Positions 7,608 to 16,837 of a DNA stretch of 64,000 bases are shown here, one piece after another. The translations under genes were made by a program, and so were the position numbers. Source of the stretch: Armatimonadota bacterium (GTDB lineage Bacteria; Armatimonadota; Fimbriimonadia; Fimbriimonadales; Fimbriimonadaceae); NCBI GenBank assembly GCA_017303935.1, contig JAFLBD010000003.1, positions 372,001 through 436,000 of the forward strand, given 5' to 3'. The stretch's first letter is position 1. Each line of letters opens with the position of its first letter. The notes beneath the pieces are model-generated. The model searched no databases and was not told the DNA's origin. It saw only the letters and a list, made by a program, of their open reading frames with translations.

Positions 7608-9827
7608 ATGGTTCTGACGCTGCTCTCGGCATTAGTTTTGGCGGGCCCAACCGGCATCTCGCGCGATGAATACGGAGTTCCCACCGCGTACGGCGATACC
7701 GTCGAGGACGCGTACTTTCAGGCGGGTCGCGCGGTCGCGCAAGACCGGCTCTGGCAAATGGAAATGAGCCGCCGAATCGCTCGCGGGCAGATGTCCGAGG
7801 TGTTCGGGCCCGATTCTCTGGCTAGCGACCGCGACGCTTTGCGAATGGCGTACACCGAAAAAGAATATCAAGAGCAAATCAAGAAGCTTCCGAAGGACAT
7901 TCAACAGGGTTTCCAAGCCTACGCCGATGGGATCAACGCTTCCATCTCTGAGCGGACAAAGGCGGGCACGTTGCCCGGGGGTTACGCTCAAAATTCGTTC
8001 AGCCCGAGAACTTGGACCGCGATCGACAGCATGGCGATTTCGGTTCGATTGCTGCGCCTCTTCGGGACCGGTGGCGCGGGCGAAATCCGAAACCTCGCCT
8101 TGCTCAAGTATTTGCAAGGCAAGCTGAAGGGCGATCAAGCGCTGGATGTTGTAGACGATCTGGCCTGGTTCAACGAGCCTTCTGCTCCCACCACGCTCGC
8201 CGATGCCGACGACAAGCAAGCGAGCAACCACTTGGTTTTCGAAGCTCCGACCCGAGCCGTCACCCTGGCGCATTTGGCTTCCCTCCCCCAAAGTTCCCTA
8301 CTTGAACTAGCGGGTGCGGTCCGGATGGCCAGCAGCGACGATCAAAAGCTCCTGGCGCAAGACCATCAAGTCTTCTATAGAACGGGGTCTTATGCGGCTC
8401 TGGTCGCGCCGAAACGAGCGACAGACGGCAGCACGATTTTGATGAATGGCCCGCAGATGGGGCACTCGATTCCGAGTGTGGTCCACGAAATGACGATCCG
8501 CAGCGGCAATACCGAAGTCACTGGAATGGACGTGCCTGGAATCCCTGGCGTGCTGATCGGCTCGACCAGTGAGATCGCGTGGGGATTCACGAGCGGAGTG
8601 GCCGATATCGCCGATATCTTTGTCACCCCGCTTCAAGAAGGCGACGCCCAAAAATACGTCGTGGACGGCGCAGCTAAGCCGGTCCAACAGATCAAATTCA
8701 AGATCAACGTCAAGGGGCAGAATCCGGTCGAATTCGTGCAGGAACGCACCCAATACGGCCCGGTCATTCTCCGGTCGAATTCGGGCAAATGCCTTTATTC
8801 GCAGCGCAGCACTCAATGGATGCGCGAGTACGAATCGATGATCTTCATCAACCGACTGGCCTCCATGAGCACCCCGATCGGAGCATACGAAATCAGCAAG
8901 CGACACACTTCCAGCTTTAACTTTTTCTTTGCGACCAAGTCTGGTCAAATTGGTTGGCGGTATTGCGGGTTGGTGCCGTTGCGGTCGCCGAACGTGGATC
9001 CTCGCTTCCCGATCTTGGCGAGCAAGAAGAACGACTGGCTGGGCATGATCCCCGAAGACAAGATGCCGGCACAGTTGAACCCGCGCGAAGGGCTGATCAC
9101 CAACTGGAACAACAAGCCTGTGAGCTGGTGGCCGAACTGGGACACGCCAGCATGGGGCAAGTTCTTCCACGTGACCGAGTTGAACGCCGCTCTCAGCAAG
9201 CGCGACCTCAGCAAGGCGGACATCAAAAACGCGGTCAGCACGATCGCCAAGCGCGAAGACGGCTATTCACCAGATTTCATCGCCCTGCTGGAAAAGGGAA
9301 TCAAAGGTAAGTCGTTGACGAATGATCAAAAACGGATGGCCGATATGATCCTGAGTTACACGGGCGATCTGGAGCCAGGCAGCCCGAAACCTGTGGCGAT
9401 GGCGAAATACATGGAAGCGTTGCGAAACGTGATGGTTCTGCCGGTCACGGGCAACTTCATGAGCCAATCCACGTTCAACACGGTGACCCAGCCCTCATTC
9501 TTGATCCAGGCGATCAGTGGCAAGTCCAAGTTCGATTTCCTAAAGGGTGCCACGCCAGAACAAATGGCCTACAACGCCCTTGTAAATTTGACCGAAGCCA
9601 ACCCTGATCCTTCGGGTTGGAGCTACGTTCCTGGATCGATCCGCGTTACTGATCAGCCTTCGATTCCGTTCATCAATCGCGGAACATACATTCAGATTGT
9701 CAGCTATAAAGACGGCCGCCGCACCATGGAAACAGTGCTGAATCCAGGTGTGTCCGAAGCCGGTCCGTTTAGCCAGAACCAAGTGCCGCTAGCGCGAGAA
9801 TTTGGCTACAAATCGGTTCCTCGATGA
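7608..9827 (+). CDS. Penicillin acylase family protein (Ntn hydrolase)
   Basis: A 739-residue member of the S45 N-terminal nucleophile family, which hydrolyses amide bonds (beta-lactam side chains, acyl-homoserine lactones, other N-acyl amides) in the periplasm. It has a short signal peptide, then the alpha-subunit start GISRDEYGVPTAYGDTVEDA. The usual autocleavage and nucleophile site (canonical 'SNNWVVSGSRT') aligns with TGSYAALVAPKRATDG, which puts the nucleophile at Ser261 and gives a beta chain of about 479 residues. NGPQMGHSIPSVVHEM and NWNNKPVSWW are further family blocks. An unusual point is that N-W is replaced by Y-A after the serine. Confidence 0.92.
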   Translation: MVLTLLSALVLAGPTGISRDEYGVPTAYGDTVEDAYFQAGRAVAQDRLWQMEMSRRIARGQMSEVFGPDSLASDRDALRMAYTEKEYQEQIKKLPKDIQQGFQAYADGINASISERTKAGTLPGGYAQNSFSPRTWTAIDSMAISVRLLRLFGTGGAGEIRNLALLKYLQGKLKGDQALDVVDDLAWFNEPSAPTTLADADDKQASNHLVFEAPTRAVTLAHLASLPQSSLLELAGAVRMASSDDQKLLAQDHQVFYRTGSYAALVAPKRATDGSTILMNGPQMGHSIPSVVHEMTIRSGNTEVTGMDVPGIPGVLIGSTSEIAWGFTSGVADIADIFVTPLQEGDAQKYVVDGAAKPVQQIKFKINVKGQNPVEFVQERTQYGPVILRSNSGKCLYSQRSTQWMREYESMIFINRLASMSTPIGAYEISKRHTSSFNFFFATKSGQIGWRYCGLVPLRSPNVDPRFPILASKKNDWLGMIPEDKMPAQLNPREGLITNWNNKPVSWWPNWDTPAWGKFFHVTELNAALSKRDLSKADIKNAVSTIAKREDGYSPDFIALLEKGIKGKSLTNDQKRMADMILSYTGDLEPGSPKPVAMAKYMEALRNVMVLPVTGNFMSQSTFNTVTQPSFLIQAISGKSKFDFLKGATPEQMAYNALVNLTEANPDPSGWSYVPGSIRVTDQPSIPFINRGTYIQIVSYKDGRRTMETVLNPGVSEAGPFSQNQVPLAREFGYKSVPR

Positions 9828-9837
9828 TCGGGTCAAG

Positions 9838-9843
9838 TATAGT
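9838..9843 (+). promoter_or_regulatory. -10 box TATAGT before the lipoprotein gene
   Basis: TATAGT ends 9 nt before the ATG at 9853. The GTGGGG in the gap could serve as a weak ribosome site, so this start may be leaderless or carry a very short leader. Confidence 0.45.
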
Positions 9844-9852
9844 GTGGGGCAG

Positions 9853-10302
9853 ATGAAGAAATTTTCACTTGGTTGTTTTGCGATTGCTGCGCTTGCTGTG
9901 GTGGGATGCCAAAAGTCCGACCCGATCGTGGGTAAATGGGTTCTGGACGGCAAATCCGCCAATCCGATGATCACCGCTCAGTCGATGACCTTCAACGCGG
10001 ACGGTACGTTCAGCACGAGCTCGACGATCGGCGGCACAGACAATCGATCGATGACCAGCAATGACAAGGGAAAATGGTCATGGGATGCTGACAAGAAGCT
10101 GAAGTTGAATTACGAGGACATCGTGTTCGAATTCAAGGGATTGGACGAAAAGACCAAATCCATGATCGAAACCCAGATGAAATCTGGTAAAGCCGCAATC
10201 ATCAAAGAGATGAACGGCAAGGGCCCGTTGGAAGTCAAATTCGAAGGCGAAGGGATGTCGATCATCGATCCATCCGGCACGATGAAGTTCAAGCGCGGCT
10301 AA
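9853..10302 (+). CDS. Lipocalin-like lipoprotein (149 aa)
   Basis: The signal peptide ends in the lipobox VVGC (Cys at about 19), so the product is a lipid-anchored envelope protein. The mature part begins SDPIVGKWVLDG and continues with MTFNADGTFS and GKWSWDADKKLKLNY. This alternation of GxW and FxxDGTF is typical of small lipocalin-like beta-barrel lipoproteins. The ligand is unknown. The start at 9853 follows the acylase stop by 25 nt and is set by the signal peptide. A strong terminator follows. Confidence 0.8.
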   Translation: MKKFSLGCFAIAALAVVGCQKSDPIVGKWVLDGKSANPMITAQSMTFNADGTFSTSSTIGGTDNRSMTSNDKGKWSWDADKKLKLNYEDIVFEFKGLDEKTKSMIETQMKSGKAAIIKEMNGKGPLEVKFEGEGMSIIDPSGTMKFKRG

Positions 10303-10322
10303 ACTCGGCTCGGTTCAGATTG

Positions 10323-10362
10323 AATGTGGCAGGTGGATTTCCACTTGCCACATTTTCGTTTT
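10323..10362 (+). terminator. Intrinsic terminator
   Basis: 15-bp stem (AATGTGGCAGGTGGA with TCCACTTGCCACATT, one G-T pair), 2-nt loop, then TTCGTTTTC. Ends the acylase/lipoprotein unit. Confidence 0.87.
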
Positions 10363-10484
10363 CTTTGTTCTGCCACGATTCCGGCTGCGCTGACGCTGGA
10401 TTTTGATCTGTACTTCCCTTCCCGCCTCTCCGGTCATTTGGTTTTAGCGGGTTTTGTCGCGCGGGGTAAACTCTATCTTCGCGT

Positions 10485-10561
10485 GCTCCCGTCGTCTAGC
10501 GGTTCAGGACATCGCCCTCTCACGGCGAAGATCGCGGGTTCGAATCCCGTCGGGAGTACCA
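10485..10561 (+). tRNA. tRNA-Glu (CTC)
   Basis: Acceptor GCTCCCG pairs with CGGGAGT (first pair G-U). The anticodon stem TCGCC/GGCGA encloses loop CTCTCAC with anticodon CTC, and the T-arm GGGTTCGAATCCC is intact. The gene encodes CCA. It stands at the left border of the accessory region. Its T-arm sequence recurs in inverted orientation at 10617-10630. Confidence 0.95.
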
Positions 10562-10570
10562 GCACGCTCT

Positions 10571-10630
10571 AGGTTCAAAACGCGATTTTCCGTAGGTTCA
10601 AAATTGGAACAAACCTGACGGGATTCGAAC
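10571..10630 (+). repeat. att-like repeat R1 (about 60 bp)
   Basis: Starts AGGTTCAAAACG and ends GACGGGATTCGAAC. It is about 80% identical in sequence and order to 19279-19332 (R2). The last 14 nt are the reverse complement of the tRNA-Glu T-arm at 10538-10551. On the minus strand it reads as a tRNA T-arm followed by an acceptor-like stretch and a TTCCA end. Confidence 0.65.
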
Positions 10631-10665
10631 TTCGGCGTCCCCGCTGACTCGGATCCTCAGTCCGG
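10606..10665 (-). pseudogene. tRNA-Leu(GAG)-like 3' half remnant
   Basis: The minus strand carries CGGACTGAGGATCCG, a 4-bp stem with a 7-nt loop containing anticodon GAG after T33. A variable-arm-length segment and GTTCGAATCCCGTC follow, in tRNA-Leu order and spacing. The 5' half is missing and the T-stem 5' side no longer pairs, so it is not a functional tRNA. The stop codon of the cupredoxin gene falls in the anticodon loop. Likely an attachment-site scar. Confidence 0.5.
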
Positions 10666-11037
10666 AGACGACTGTTTCACCACTACTTTCCCCCGGTACA
10701 TGTTCATGGGGCACGCGAATGCGATTTCGCCAGTCTTTGCCGGAGTGAACTTAAAGGTAACAGACTGGCCCTGTTTGACGGATTGCTTCATCTTCAAGCT
10801 CTTGAACTCAATGGTTGAGCCGCAGCCGATCTTTGCGCCACCTTTGAAGGTGATGGCGACGGGCACACCCTTTTTGACGGAGATCACAGAAGGGGAGTAT
10901 TTGCCGTTTGCGACCATGACGGTCACGGATTGAACACCTTTGACCGTCTTCGCAGAAACGGTCGCCGCGTCATGTTGAAACGCGAGGGCGGGGCTCATCA
11001 AAGCGGCAACGGCGAGGAGAGATGTACTGTTTTTCAT
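10657..11037 (-). CDS. Exported cupredoxin-like copper protein
   Basis: A 126-residue protein with a signal peptide (LLAVAALMSPALAFQ), then a beta-sandwich of cupredoxin type. Likely ligands are the Cys of KIGCGSTIEF, and the Cys and Met residues of FACPMNMYRG near the C-terminus. It probably binds Cu(I) or Ag(I) in the periplasm and hands it to the pump. It is closely related to the C-terminal domain of the adaptor encoded at 14480-16837 (same ACPM.M.IG/YRG ending). It overlaps the RND pump gene by 4 bp (ATGA) and is the last gene of the operon. Confidence 0.85.
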   Translation of the reverse strand: MKNSTSLLAVAALMSPALAFQHDAATVSAKTVKGVQSVTVMVANGKYSPSVISVKKGVPVAITFKGGAKIGCGSTIEFKSLKMKQSVKQGQSVTFKFTPAKTGEIAFACPMNMYRGKVVVKQSSPD

Positions 11038-14000
11038 GGGTTTTCTTCCTTACGAGGTTCGTGGTCCTGAGGGACGGAGGAATGGAGCGGGTCATGCTCG
11101 GTAACGGGCCAAGACCACTCCCGGTTGAGGAAGGTCCTGTTCACCCAGACGACAAAGTCGTCCACATAAGTGTGCATGATCGGGATGTCGAAGAGGGACA
11201 GAATCGTGCCAACGATAAGCCCGCCGATGACCGCTGTCGCCAGGGGCTGATAGGCGTCCAGTCCAGTTTTCGGCGCGAGGGCGACAGGGAGCATGACAAG
11301 AAGCGTGATGCCTGCCGTCATCAGAATCGGGCGAAGCCGGTCGGGGCACGCAGTCCGAATTGCCTCATCCCGTGGAACACCTTGGTCGCGGTATTTCATG
11401 ATCAGGTCGATCAGGAGGACCGCGGTTGTGATGTCCATGCCAGTCAGAACGATGATCCCGAGAATTGACACCGTTGAGAACGACTGATGGGCGATGAAGA
11501 GCGCGACGAAGACACCCGCCAGCTCAAGAGGGAGCGAGGCAATCATCTGCAGCGGTTGCAGGAACCCTCTGAACTGAACCACCAGGACGAGATACATCAT
11601 TGCGATGGAGAGCCCCAGCCCCTGTATCAGGCGTCGGAAACTATCCATCATCTGGGTCATGTCGCCGCGCATTTCCATGCCGTAGCCTGGAGGAAAGTTG
11701 ACAGGCTCGATCCCGAGCTTCTTGTTTCCCCCATAGGCATTTGCGACGAGGTTCATCACCACGTCCATGCTCGGAAGACTCCCGATTCGGTAGTAACCCG
11801 TAACGCCAATGACCCGCCGCAGGCCATCGTGCTCGATGACCGTCGGAGCCACCTTGGGGACGATCTCCGCGACGGACTTCAGCGGGATTTGCCTGCCGTC
11901 TGAAGTCGAAATATAGATCGACTCCAAATCCTGCTGGGTGGCGCTTGTAGCCTTATCGTAGCGGACAAGGATGGTGTCTTGACGGATGTTCGGCAAGCGG
12001 TAGTACTCGCTCGTCAAGCCGCCCCGCATCGCATAGTAAGCTTGCTGGGCGATCTGGTCGGGACTGAGACCCACCTCCTGTGCCTTTTGAAGATTCACCT
12101 CGATACGGTAATCGGGAACCCCCATGGCCCAGGTGCGCGAGGGCTGAAACAGTTCGGGCATTTTCTCGGCTACTGCTTGAACCTGAGTGCCCAGCTTATC
12201 CAGAACCGCCATGTCTTGACCGTAGATGTTCACATGGATTGGTGCCGCGGAAGTAGCCATCACGTCGGACCCCATTTCCTTGATCTGGAACCTGCGAACC
12301 CCTGGAACGGTCTGAAGCGTTTCCTTTTGGATCGCGTCAATGACTTTGAAGATGTCGTTCTTGCGCCGGTCCTTGTCGCTGAACGTGAGCATAAACGCGG
12401 CTCCGTTCACAGCGGGCATCTGATAGCCCGTGAAGAACGGCGACCACGTTTCGAACATGGACTCGGCCCCAAGCTCAATGCTTGCTTTCTCCACTTCAGG
12501 ATGCTTCCTGATAATGTCCTCGATCTGCTTTACCGCTCGCTCCGTACCCGCATAGGATGTCCCCGGGTTCATTTCCAGAAACCCTGAAGCTTGTCCCGTA
12601 TCTGCGAGCGGCATCATTTCAGAGCCGAGGAAGTAATAGAAGGTGAAGCCGAGGATGAGAGTCGCAAGGACGCGGGTGAAGTTGGCGAACCGATGTTCAA
12701 GCAGCCACGAAATCAGCCTTCCGTACCCCTTTTCCATTCGGACAAGCCCACGTTGGAACGGATCGACCAACCGGTAGAGCAGGCCCAGAACAGGATGTTT
12801 ACGCTCCTCGTCTCGGACATCCTCGGGCCGAAGTAACTTGGCGCAGAGCAGTGCGGTCAACGTAAATGAAACCAACATCGAGGCGAGCAAACCGAAGATG
12901 AGCGGCCACACGAGCTCCACAAACATGAGTCCCACGATGCCTCCCGAGAAGATCAAGGGAAGGAGGGCGAGGACGATCATCAAAGTCGAGGCGATGACGG
13001 CGAGTCGCACCTCAGCGATGCCGTCGATGGTTGCTTGCTTGGGCGTTTTGCCCATACGAAGGTGTCGCTCAACGGCGTGGATGTCGATGATCGAATCATC
13101 GACCAGTCGGCCAATGCTCAAGAGAAGCCCAATGAGGGTTCCGCTATTGAACGTCATGCCAAACGGGACCATGAACAGCACGGCAATAGCCAGCGAGGTC
13201 GGAAGGGTGACCATGGCGATAAGTGTCCCGCGCCACTCGCCCAGGAAGAGGACGAGAGCGATTGCGGTCAGCATGATGGCAACAGCGAGCTCATGCCAGA
13301 CGTTCTCGAACAAGATATCGACGAAGTGGGCGTTGTCATAGGCCGTCTCAAACTTCAGGCCGGGGTTTTCCGATTCGAGCTGTTTGACCACTCGCATGAT
13401 GGCGGGGACAACTTGTGCGGAACTGGCTCCGGGGTTCTGAATAACGCTGACTTCGATGGCGTCCTTAGACTCACCGGTCGTGTTATCCAAATACCTGTAT
13501 CCAGACCGCTTCTCCCAGTGGGAGTCTTCCACCCTGGCAACGTCGCGCACATAAATGACCTTGGGGGTGTTCGGTGCTGGAGCCGCTCGGGGGGCTGGTG
13601 CGCTGCCGGAATCGGCCCCGCCCCCCATAGCCATCCCGCCTCCAGCTGGGGTTGCGGCCCTCGGCTGAATCCCGACGGTCGAGATCGGGTAATCCAGCAC
13701 ATCTTGGGCGCTTGCCGCGCGGGTATCGACGCGCACGATGCCCTCGCGCTCGCCGCTGGTGACCGTGCCCCCAGAGGCACTGACATTGGCCCGATCGATG
13801 GCGTTGCGTACGTCCAGGATGGAAAGTCCGTAAGAAGCCAGCTTATCTCTGTCCACCACGACCTGGAGCTGTCGCCGGTATCCACCGAAGGGCACGACCG
13901 CATAGACGTCCTGGACGGTCTTGAGGCGTTGAACCACCGTGTTGTCGGCGTACTCTCGGACTTTCGCCATGTCCCAACCCAGCGTGGGATCGCCCCTCGC

Positions 14001-14483
14001 AGAAAGGGTCAGCACGGGCAGATTGAGCGGGTCTATGGGAATGACCCACGATGGCTTGAGGTTCGCGCCCGTAGACGGTAAGGTGGACTGCACGACATTC
14101 ATGAGTGCCTGAATGTCGGTCTGAGCCCTCTGCATATCCGTGCCATAAGGAAACTCCAGCGAGACAATGCTAAAGCCGTCCTGGGAGGTCGATCTAATGT
14201 AGTGCACACCCTTGACGTTGATGAGCTGCTCCTCAATGGGTTTTGAGATGTAAAGCTCCATCTCCTGCGCCGAGAGACCAGGCATCATGGTGACGACACC
14301 GACCATGGGGCTCTCTACGTAAGGCGCAAAGCGGCGCGGCATGTTCGAGATGGCGAGCCACGCAAGAGCCAGCACGGCCACATAGAACGCGATCACCGCA
14401 TAGGCATGCTCGATGGACCACTTATGGATCAGGTGGAGGGCATTGGGTTTGTGACCGTTCTCGGTGGAGTCCGACTTGCTCAC
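11034..14483 (-). CDS. RND-family efflux pump inner-membrane protein
   Basis: A 1149-residue proton-driven RND transporter forming a tripartite pump with the two genes upstream. The first membrane segment is at about 30-50, followed by a large periplasmic loop, then a cluster of segments with GRLVDDSIIDIHAVERH on TM4 carrying the proton-relay aspartates. The whole pattern repeats in the second half (GMDITTAVLLIDLIMKY). A Gly/Ala/Pro-rich insert sits at about 280-310. The start is the GTG overlapping the adaptor stop (GTGA, 4 bp). An ATG 39 nt upstream would intrude into the adaptor and is less likely. It is not a textbook heavy-metal type, as TM4 lacks the usual DAAVVMIEN. Metal export is inferred from the cupredoxins. 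Confidence 0.93.
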   Translation of the reverse strand: MSKSDSTENGHKPNALHLIHKWSIEHAYAVIAFYVAVLALAWLAISNMPRRFAPYVESPMVGVVTMMPGLSAQEMELYISKPIEEQLINVKGVHYIRSTSQDGFSIVSLEFPYGTDMQRAQTDIQALMNVVQSTLPSTGANLKPSWVIPIDPLNLPVLTLSARGDPTLGWDMAKVREYADNTVVQRLKTVQDVYAVVPFGGYRRQLQVVVDRDKLASYGLSILDVRNAIDRANVSASGGTVTSGEREGIVRVDTRAASAQDVLDYPISTVGIQPRAATPAGGGMAMGGGADSGSAPAPRAAPAPNTPKVIYVRDVARVEDSHWEKRSGYRYLDNTTGESKDAIEVSVIQNPGASSAQVVPAIMRVVKQLESENPGLKFETAYDNAHFVDILFENVWHELAVAIMLTAIALVLFLGEWRGTLIAMVTLPTSLAIAVLFMVPFGMTFNSGTLIGLLLSIGRLVDDSIIDIHAVERHLRMGKTPKQATIDGIAEVRLAVIASTLMIVLALLPLIFSGGIVGLMFVELVWPLIFGLLASMLVSFTLTALLCAKLLRPEDVRDEERKHPVLGLLYRLVDPFQRGLVRMEKGYGRLISWLLEHRFANFTRVLATLILGFTFYYFLGSEMMPLADTGQASGFLEMNPGTSYAGTERAVKQIEDIIRKHPEVEKASIELGAESMFETWSPFFTGYQMPAVNGAAFMLTFSDKDRRKNDIFKVIDAIQKETLQTVPGVRRFQIKEMGSDVMATSAAPIHVNIYGQDMAVLDKLGTQVQAVAEKMPELFQPSRTWAMGVPDYRIEVNLQKAQEVGLSPDQIAQQAYYAMRGGLTSEYYRLPNIRQDTILVRYDKATSATQQDLESIYISTSDGRQIPLKSVAEIVPKVAPTVIEHDGLRRVIGVTGYYRIGSLPSMDVVMNLVANAYGGNKKLGIEPVNFPPGYGMEMRGDMTQMMDSFRRLIQGLGLSIAMMYLVLVVQFRGFLQPLQMIASLPLELAGVFVALFIAHQSFSTVSILGIIVLTGMDITTAVLLIDLIMKYRDQGVPRDEAIRTACPDRLRPILMTAGITLLVMLPVALAPKTGLDAYQPLATAVIGGLIVGTILSLFDIPIMHTYVDDFVVWVNRTFLNREWSWPVTEHDPLHSSVPQDHEPRKEENP

Positions 14484-16837
14484 TTGACCACCGCCTGACC
14501 TATGAACATGTCCATCGGGCACGCAAACTTGATCTTTGTCCCGGCCTTCTGGGCAGGAATGTCGACCGTCACGGGCTTGTTCAGCACGGTCTCGGCTCTG
14601 AGTCCCAATTCGGGAAACTCCACGATGTCAGCGCACGTTTCTGCAACTCGACGCACAAAGACGAGTTTGGTCGGCCTACCTGCTGGAAGCTGCACTGTTT
14701 CGGGCGAGTAACCAGCTTCAGTGATCTCAATAGTCACCATGTCGTCGCTAGTCTTCACAGGCTCACTTGAGACTTGGACTTGCATGCCTTCCGTTAATCC
14801 AAACGGTGCCACGACGATCCGCTCTCCCTGCTTGAGCCCGGTTTTGACCGCGGCCTTGCCATGCGCCCATCCAAGGATTTCGACTTGCCGCAAAGTGGCG
14901 GAGAGTTTGCCGGGCGAGTCTGCCGCAACAACCCAAACCTTGCTCACCGTCTGACCGTTATGGGACTCGGTCACAACGGCGTCAGCAGGAATGACCAGGG
15001 CCGATGCAATCGAACCGACCGAAATTTCCAGGGAGACGAATTGCCCAGGACTAAACTGACGATTCTCGTTCGAGTAGACAGCTTCAACAACCCCCATTCG
15101 AGAGGACGGGTCCACCGATGGGGACACGCTGGTCACACTCATTACCAGGACTTGATCGTCCTGGCCGGCCCCACGCACCTGAACTTGGTCGCCAACCTTA
15201 ATCCTGGCAAGGTCTTGTTGGGAAACGTTTGCTTGAATGCGCACCGGTGAAACTTGTGCGACCTTCAGCACCGCCTGACCCGGAGCTACCACGACGCCCG
15301 GAGCGACCAACCGTTGGGTGACCACGCCATCGACATCTGCTCTCAGCTCAGAATAGCCTCTTTGCGTCGCCATGCCCCTCAGACTTGCGCTTGCCTCGGA
15401 GACAGCAGCCCGCGACTGACCGATTTTGGCTCGCGCGGATTGGACGCCCGATTGTGCGGTCTTGACCTGCGCAAGCTTGGCCCTATGGTTTGCTTCAGCC
15501 TTGGAAACCCGCGCATTGGCGGCAGAGACGTCCGCTTCGGCCCGGGTCAGTTCACTCTTTGCCCCGGATGCCATGGAACTTGCCTTGGAAAGCCTCTCCT
15601 TGGCCGAGGCGAATGCCGAGGCCGCCCTTTGGGACGCCGCGACGGCCTGTTGCCATTCATCTTTAGAAATGGCTCCTTTAGCATGGAGCAGGCGCATTCG
15701 TTCAAGTTCTTGGCTCTGATAGGTTTGGTCCGCGGTTGCCGCATCCAGCTCCGCGTGTGCGCCCCTCATTTCTGCGTTTGCGGCATCGACTGCCGCCGAC
15801 GATGAACTCCTGGACGCCCTCGCCGCGTCAAGCATTGAGCGTGCTTCGGAGACTTCCGTCTCCGCCATTGTGGCTTCAGCCCTCGACTGCTCCACCATAT
15901 TCAGTGCTTGCTGAAACTCAGCGTCCGCCACGCCGACCCCCTGGCTCGCGTTGTTCACTCCCGCCGCCTTTTCGGCGATCATCGGGTCGATCTGGCTCGT
16001 GTCGAGCCTGGCCAGAAGCTGACCCCGTTTCACCATGTCGCCGACGTACACGGGCATGGCCACGATTTTTCCGCCAACCCTTGGGACAACGTCCTGCTCG
16101 ACGAAACCTGAAACCTGGCCAGAATAGGTGACCGTCGCTGCAAAGGGCTCGGACTTTACCTCAGCGACCGCAACTGGCAGGGCTCCTTCCGGTGCGGGAG
16201 TGTTCATTTCCATCACCTGGGCCTCAAGTGGCGTCATCGCTCCTTCTCGGCGGAGATTTCGAACCGCCCACATGCCTCCGGCAAGGGCAAGCGCAAGCAA
16301 CGCGAGCGACATCCAAACGGACTTGCTCATAAGGCCGTGCATACTGAGTTTCTGCCCGGTCTTCCGCATCCGCCAGATGACCAGGGCAACAGCGGTGCCC
16401 ACCGCAAGAACAATCAGCCACGTTGAGCCGGAACCCGACGCACTGTCAGAAGACTGGCCCGTAGCAAGTTGAAAGATTGCCTGACCGCTCCCGGACGCGG
16501 CACTAATAGAGACCGTGACGTCGTACTGTCCAGCCATCGAGAAGACTGCCGGTACGCTGTAAGTGCCCGGTTCAGAACCGGCTGATGCAACTTCCTCTCG
16601 TTCGCCCATATTCATGCCAGGCATCTTGGCGAGGACCTTGATGGTAGCACCTGAAACTGGTTTTCCCTGCGAATCGGAAACCTTGAGACCGACTTTTGCC
16701 TTCCCTACGGGAACGATCAGGGGATCGGTGGTCAGCGAAATGCGGAACGGTCCTGCCATTCCCTCAAGAGCGAAACCCAAAGTCGCGAGGACAAGGAGCA
16801 GCATGACGATCAGCGTTCTCAGACTTTTGGTTTTCAT
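14480..16837 (-). CDS. Four-part periplasmic adaptor: YtkA/FixH-like domain, membrane helices, MFP core, cupredoxin
   Basis: A 785-residue adaptor linking the RND pump to the TolC-like channel. Order: signal/anchor (1-28); a YtkA/FixH-like beta domain (about 30-125) containing the Met-rich LAKMPGMNMGE; a Gly/Ser linker; two membrane helices (about 137-157 and 172-192); the biotinyl-lipoyl half-motif VVPRVGGKIVAMPVYVGD; a very long Ala/Ser-rich coiled-coil hairpin (about 290-470); the second lipoyl half and beta-barrel; and a C-terminal cupredoxin (about 700-785) ending ACPMDMFIGQ. Ordinary adaptors are about 400 residues. It overlaps both neighbours by 4 bp. Confidence 0.92.
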   Translation of the reverse strand: MKTKSLRTLIVMLLLVLATLGFALEGMAGPFRISLTTDPLIVPVGKAKVGLKVSDSQGKPVSGATIKVLAKMPGMNMGEREEVASAGSEPGTYSVPAVFSMAGQYDVTVSISAASGSGQAIFQLATGQSSDSASGSGSTWLIVLAVGTAVALVIWRMRKTGQKLSMHGLMSKSVWMSLALLALALAGGMWAVRNLRREGAMTPLEAQVMEMNTPAPEGALPVAVAEVKSEPFAATVTYSGQVSGFVEQDVVPRVGGKIVAMPVYVGDMVKRGQLLARLDTSQIDPMIAEKAAGVNNASQGVGVADAEFQQALNMVEQSRAEATMAETEVSEARSMLDAARASRSSSSAAVDAANAEMRGAHAELDAATADQTYQSQELERMRLLHAKGAISKDEWQQAVAASQRAASAFASAKERLSKASSMASGAKSELTRAEADVSAANARVSKAEANHRAKLAQVKTAQSGVQSARAKIGQSRAAVSEASASLRGMATQRGYSELRADVDGVVTQRLVAPGVVVAPGQAVLKVAQVSPVRIQANVSQQDLARIKVGDQVQVRGAGQDDQVLVMSVTSVSPSVDPSSRMGVVEAVYSNENRQFSPGQFVSLEISVGSIASALVIPADAVVTESHNGQTVSKVWVVAADSPGKLSATLRQVEILGWAHGKAAVKTGLKQGERIVVAPFGLTEGMQVQVSSEPVKTSDDMVTIEITEAGYSPETVQLPAGRPTKLVFVRRVAETCADIVEFPELGLRAETVLNKPVTVDIPAQKAGTKIKFACPMDMFIGQAVVK

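Noticed and set aside
13035-14081. Long plus-strand open frame (about 348 codons) inside the RND pump region
   Set aside because: It is the antisense of a clearly conserved RND transporter gene in GC-rich DNA. The translation is rich in His/Arg/Asp with no domain or signal sequence.
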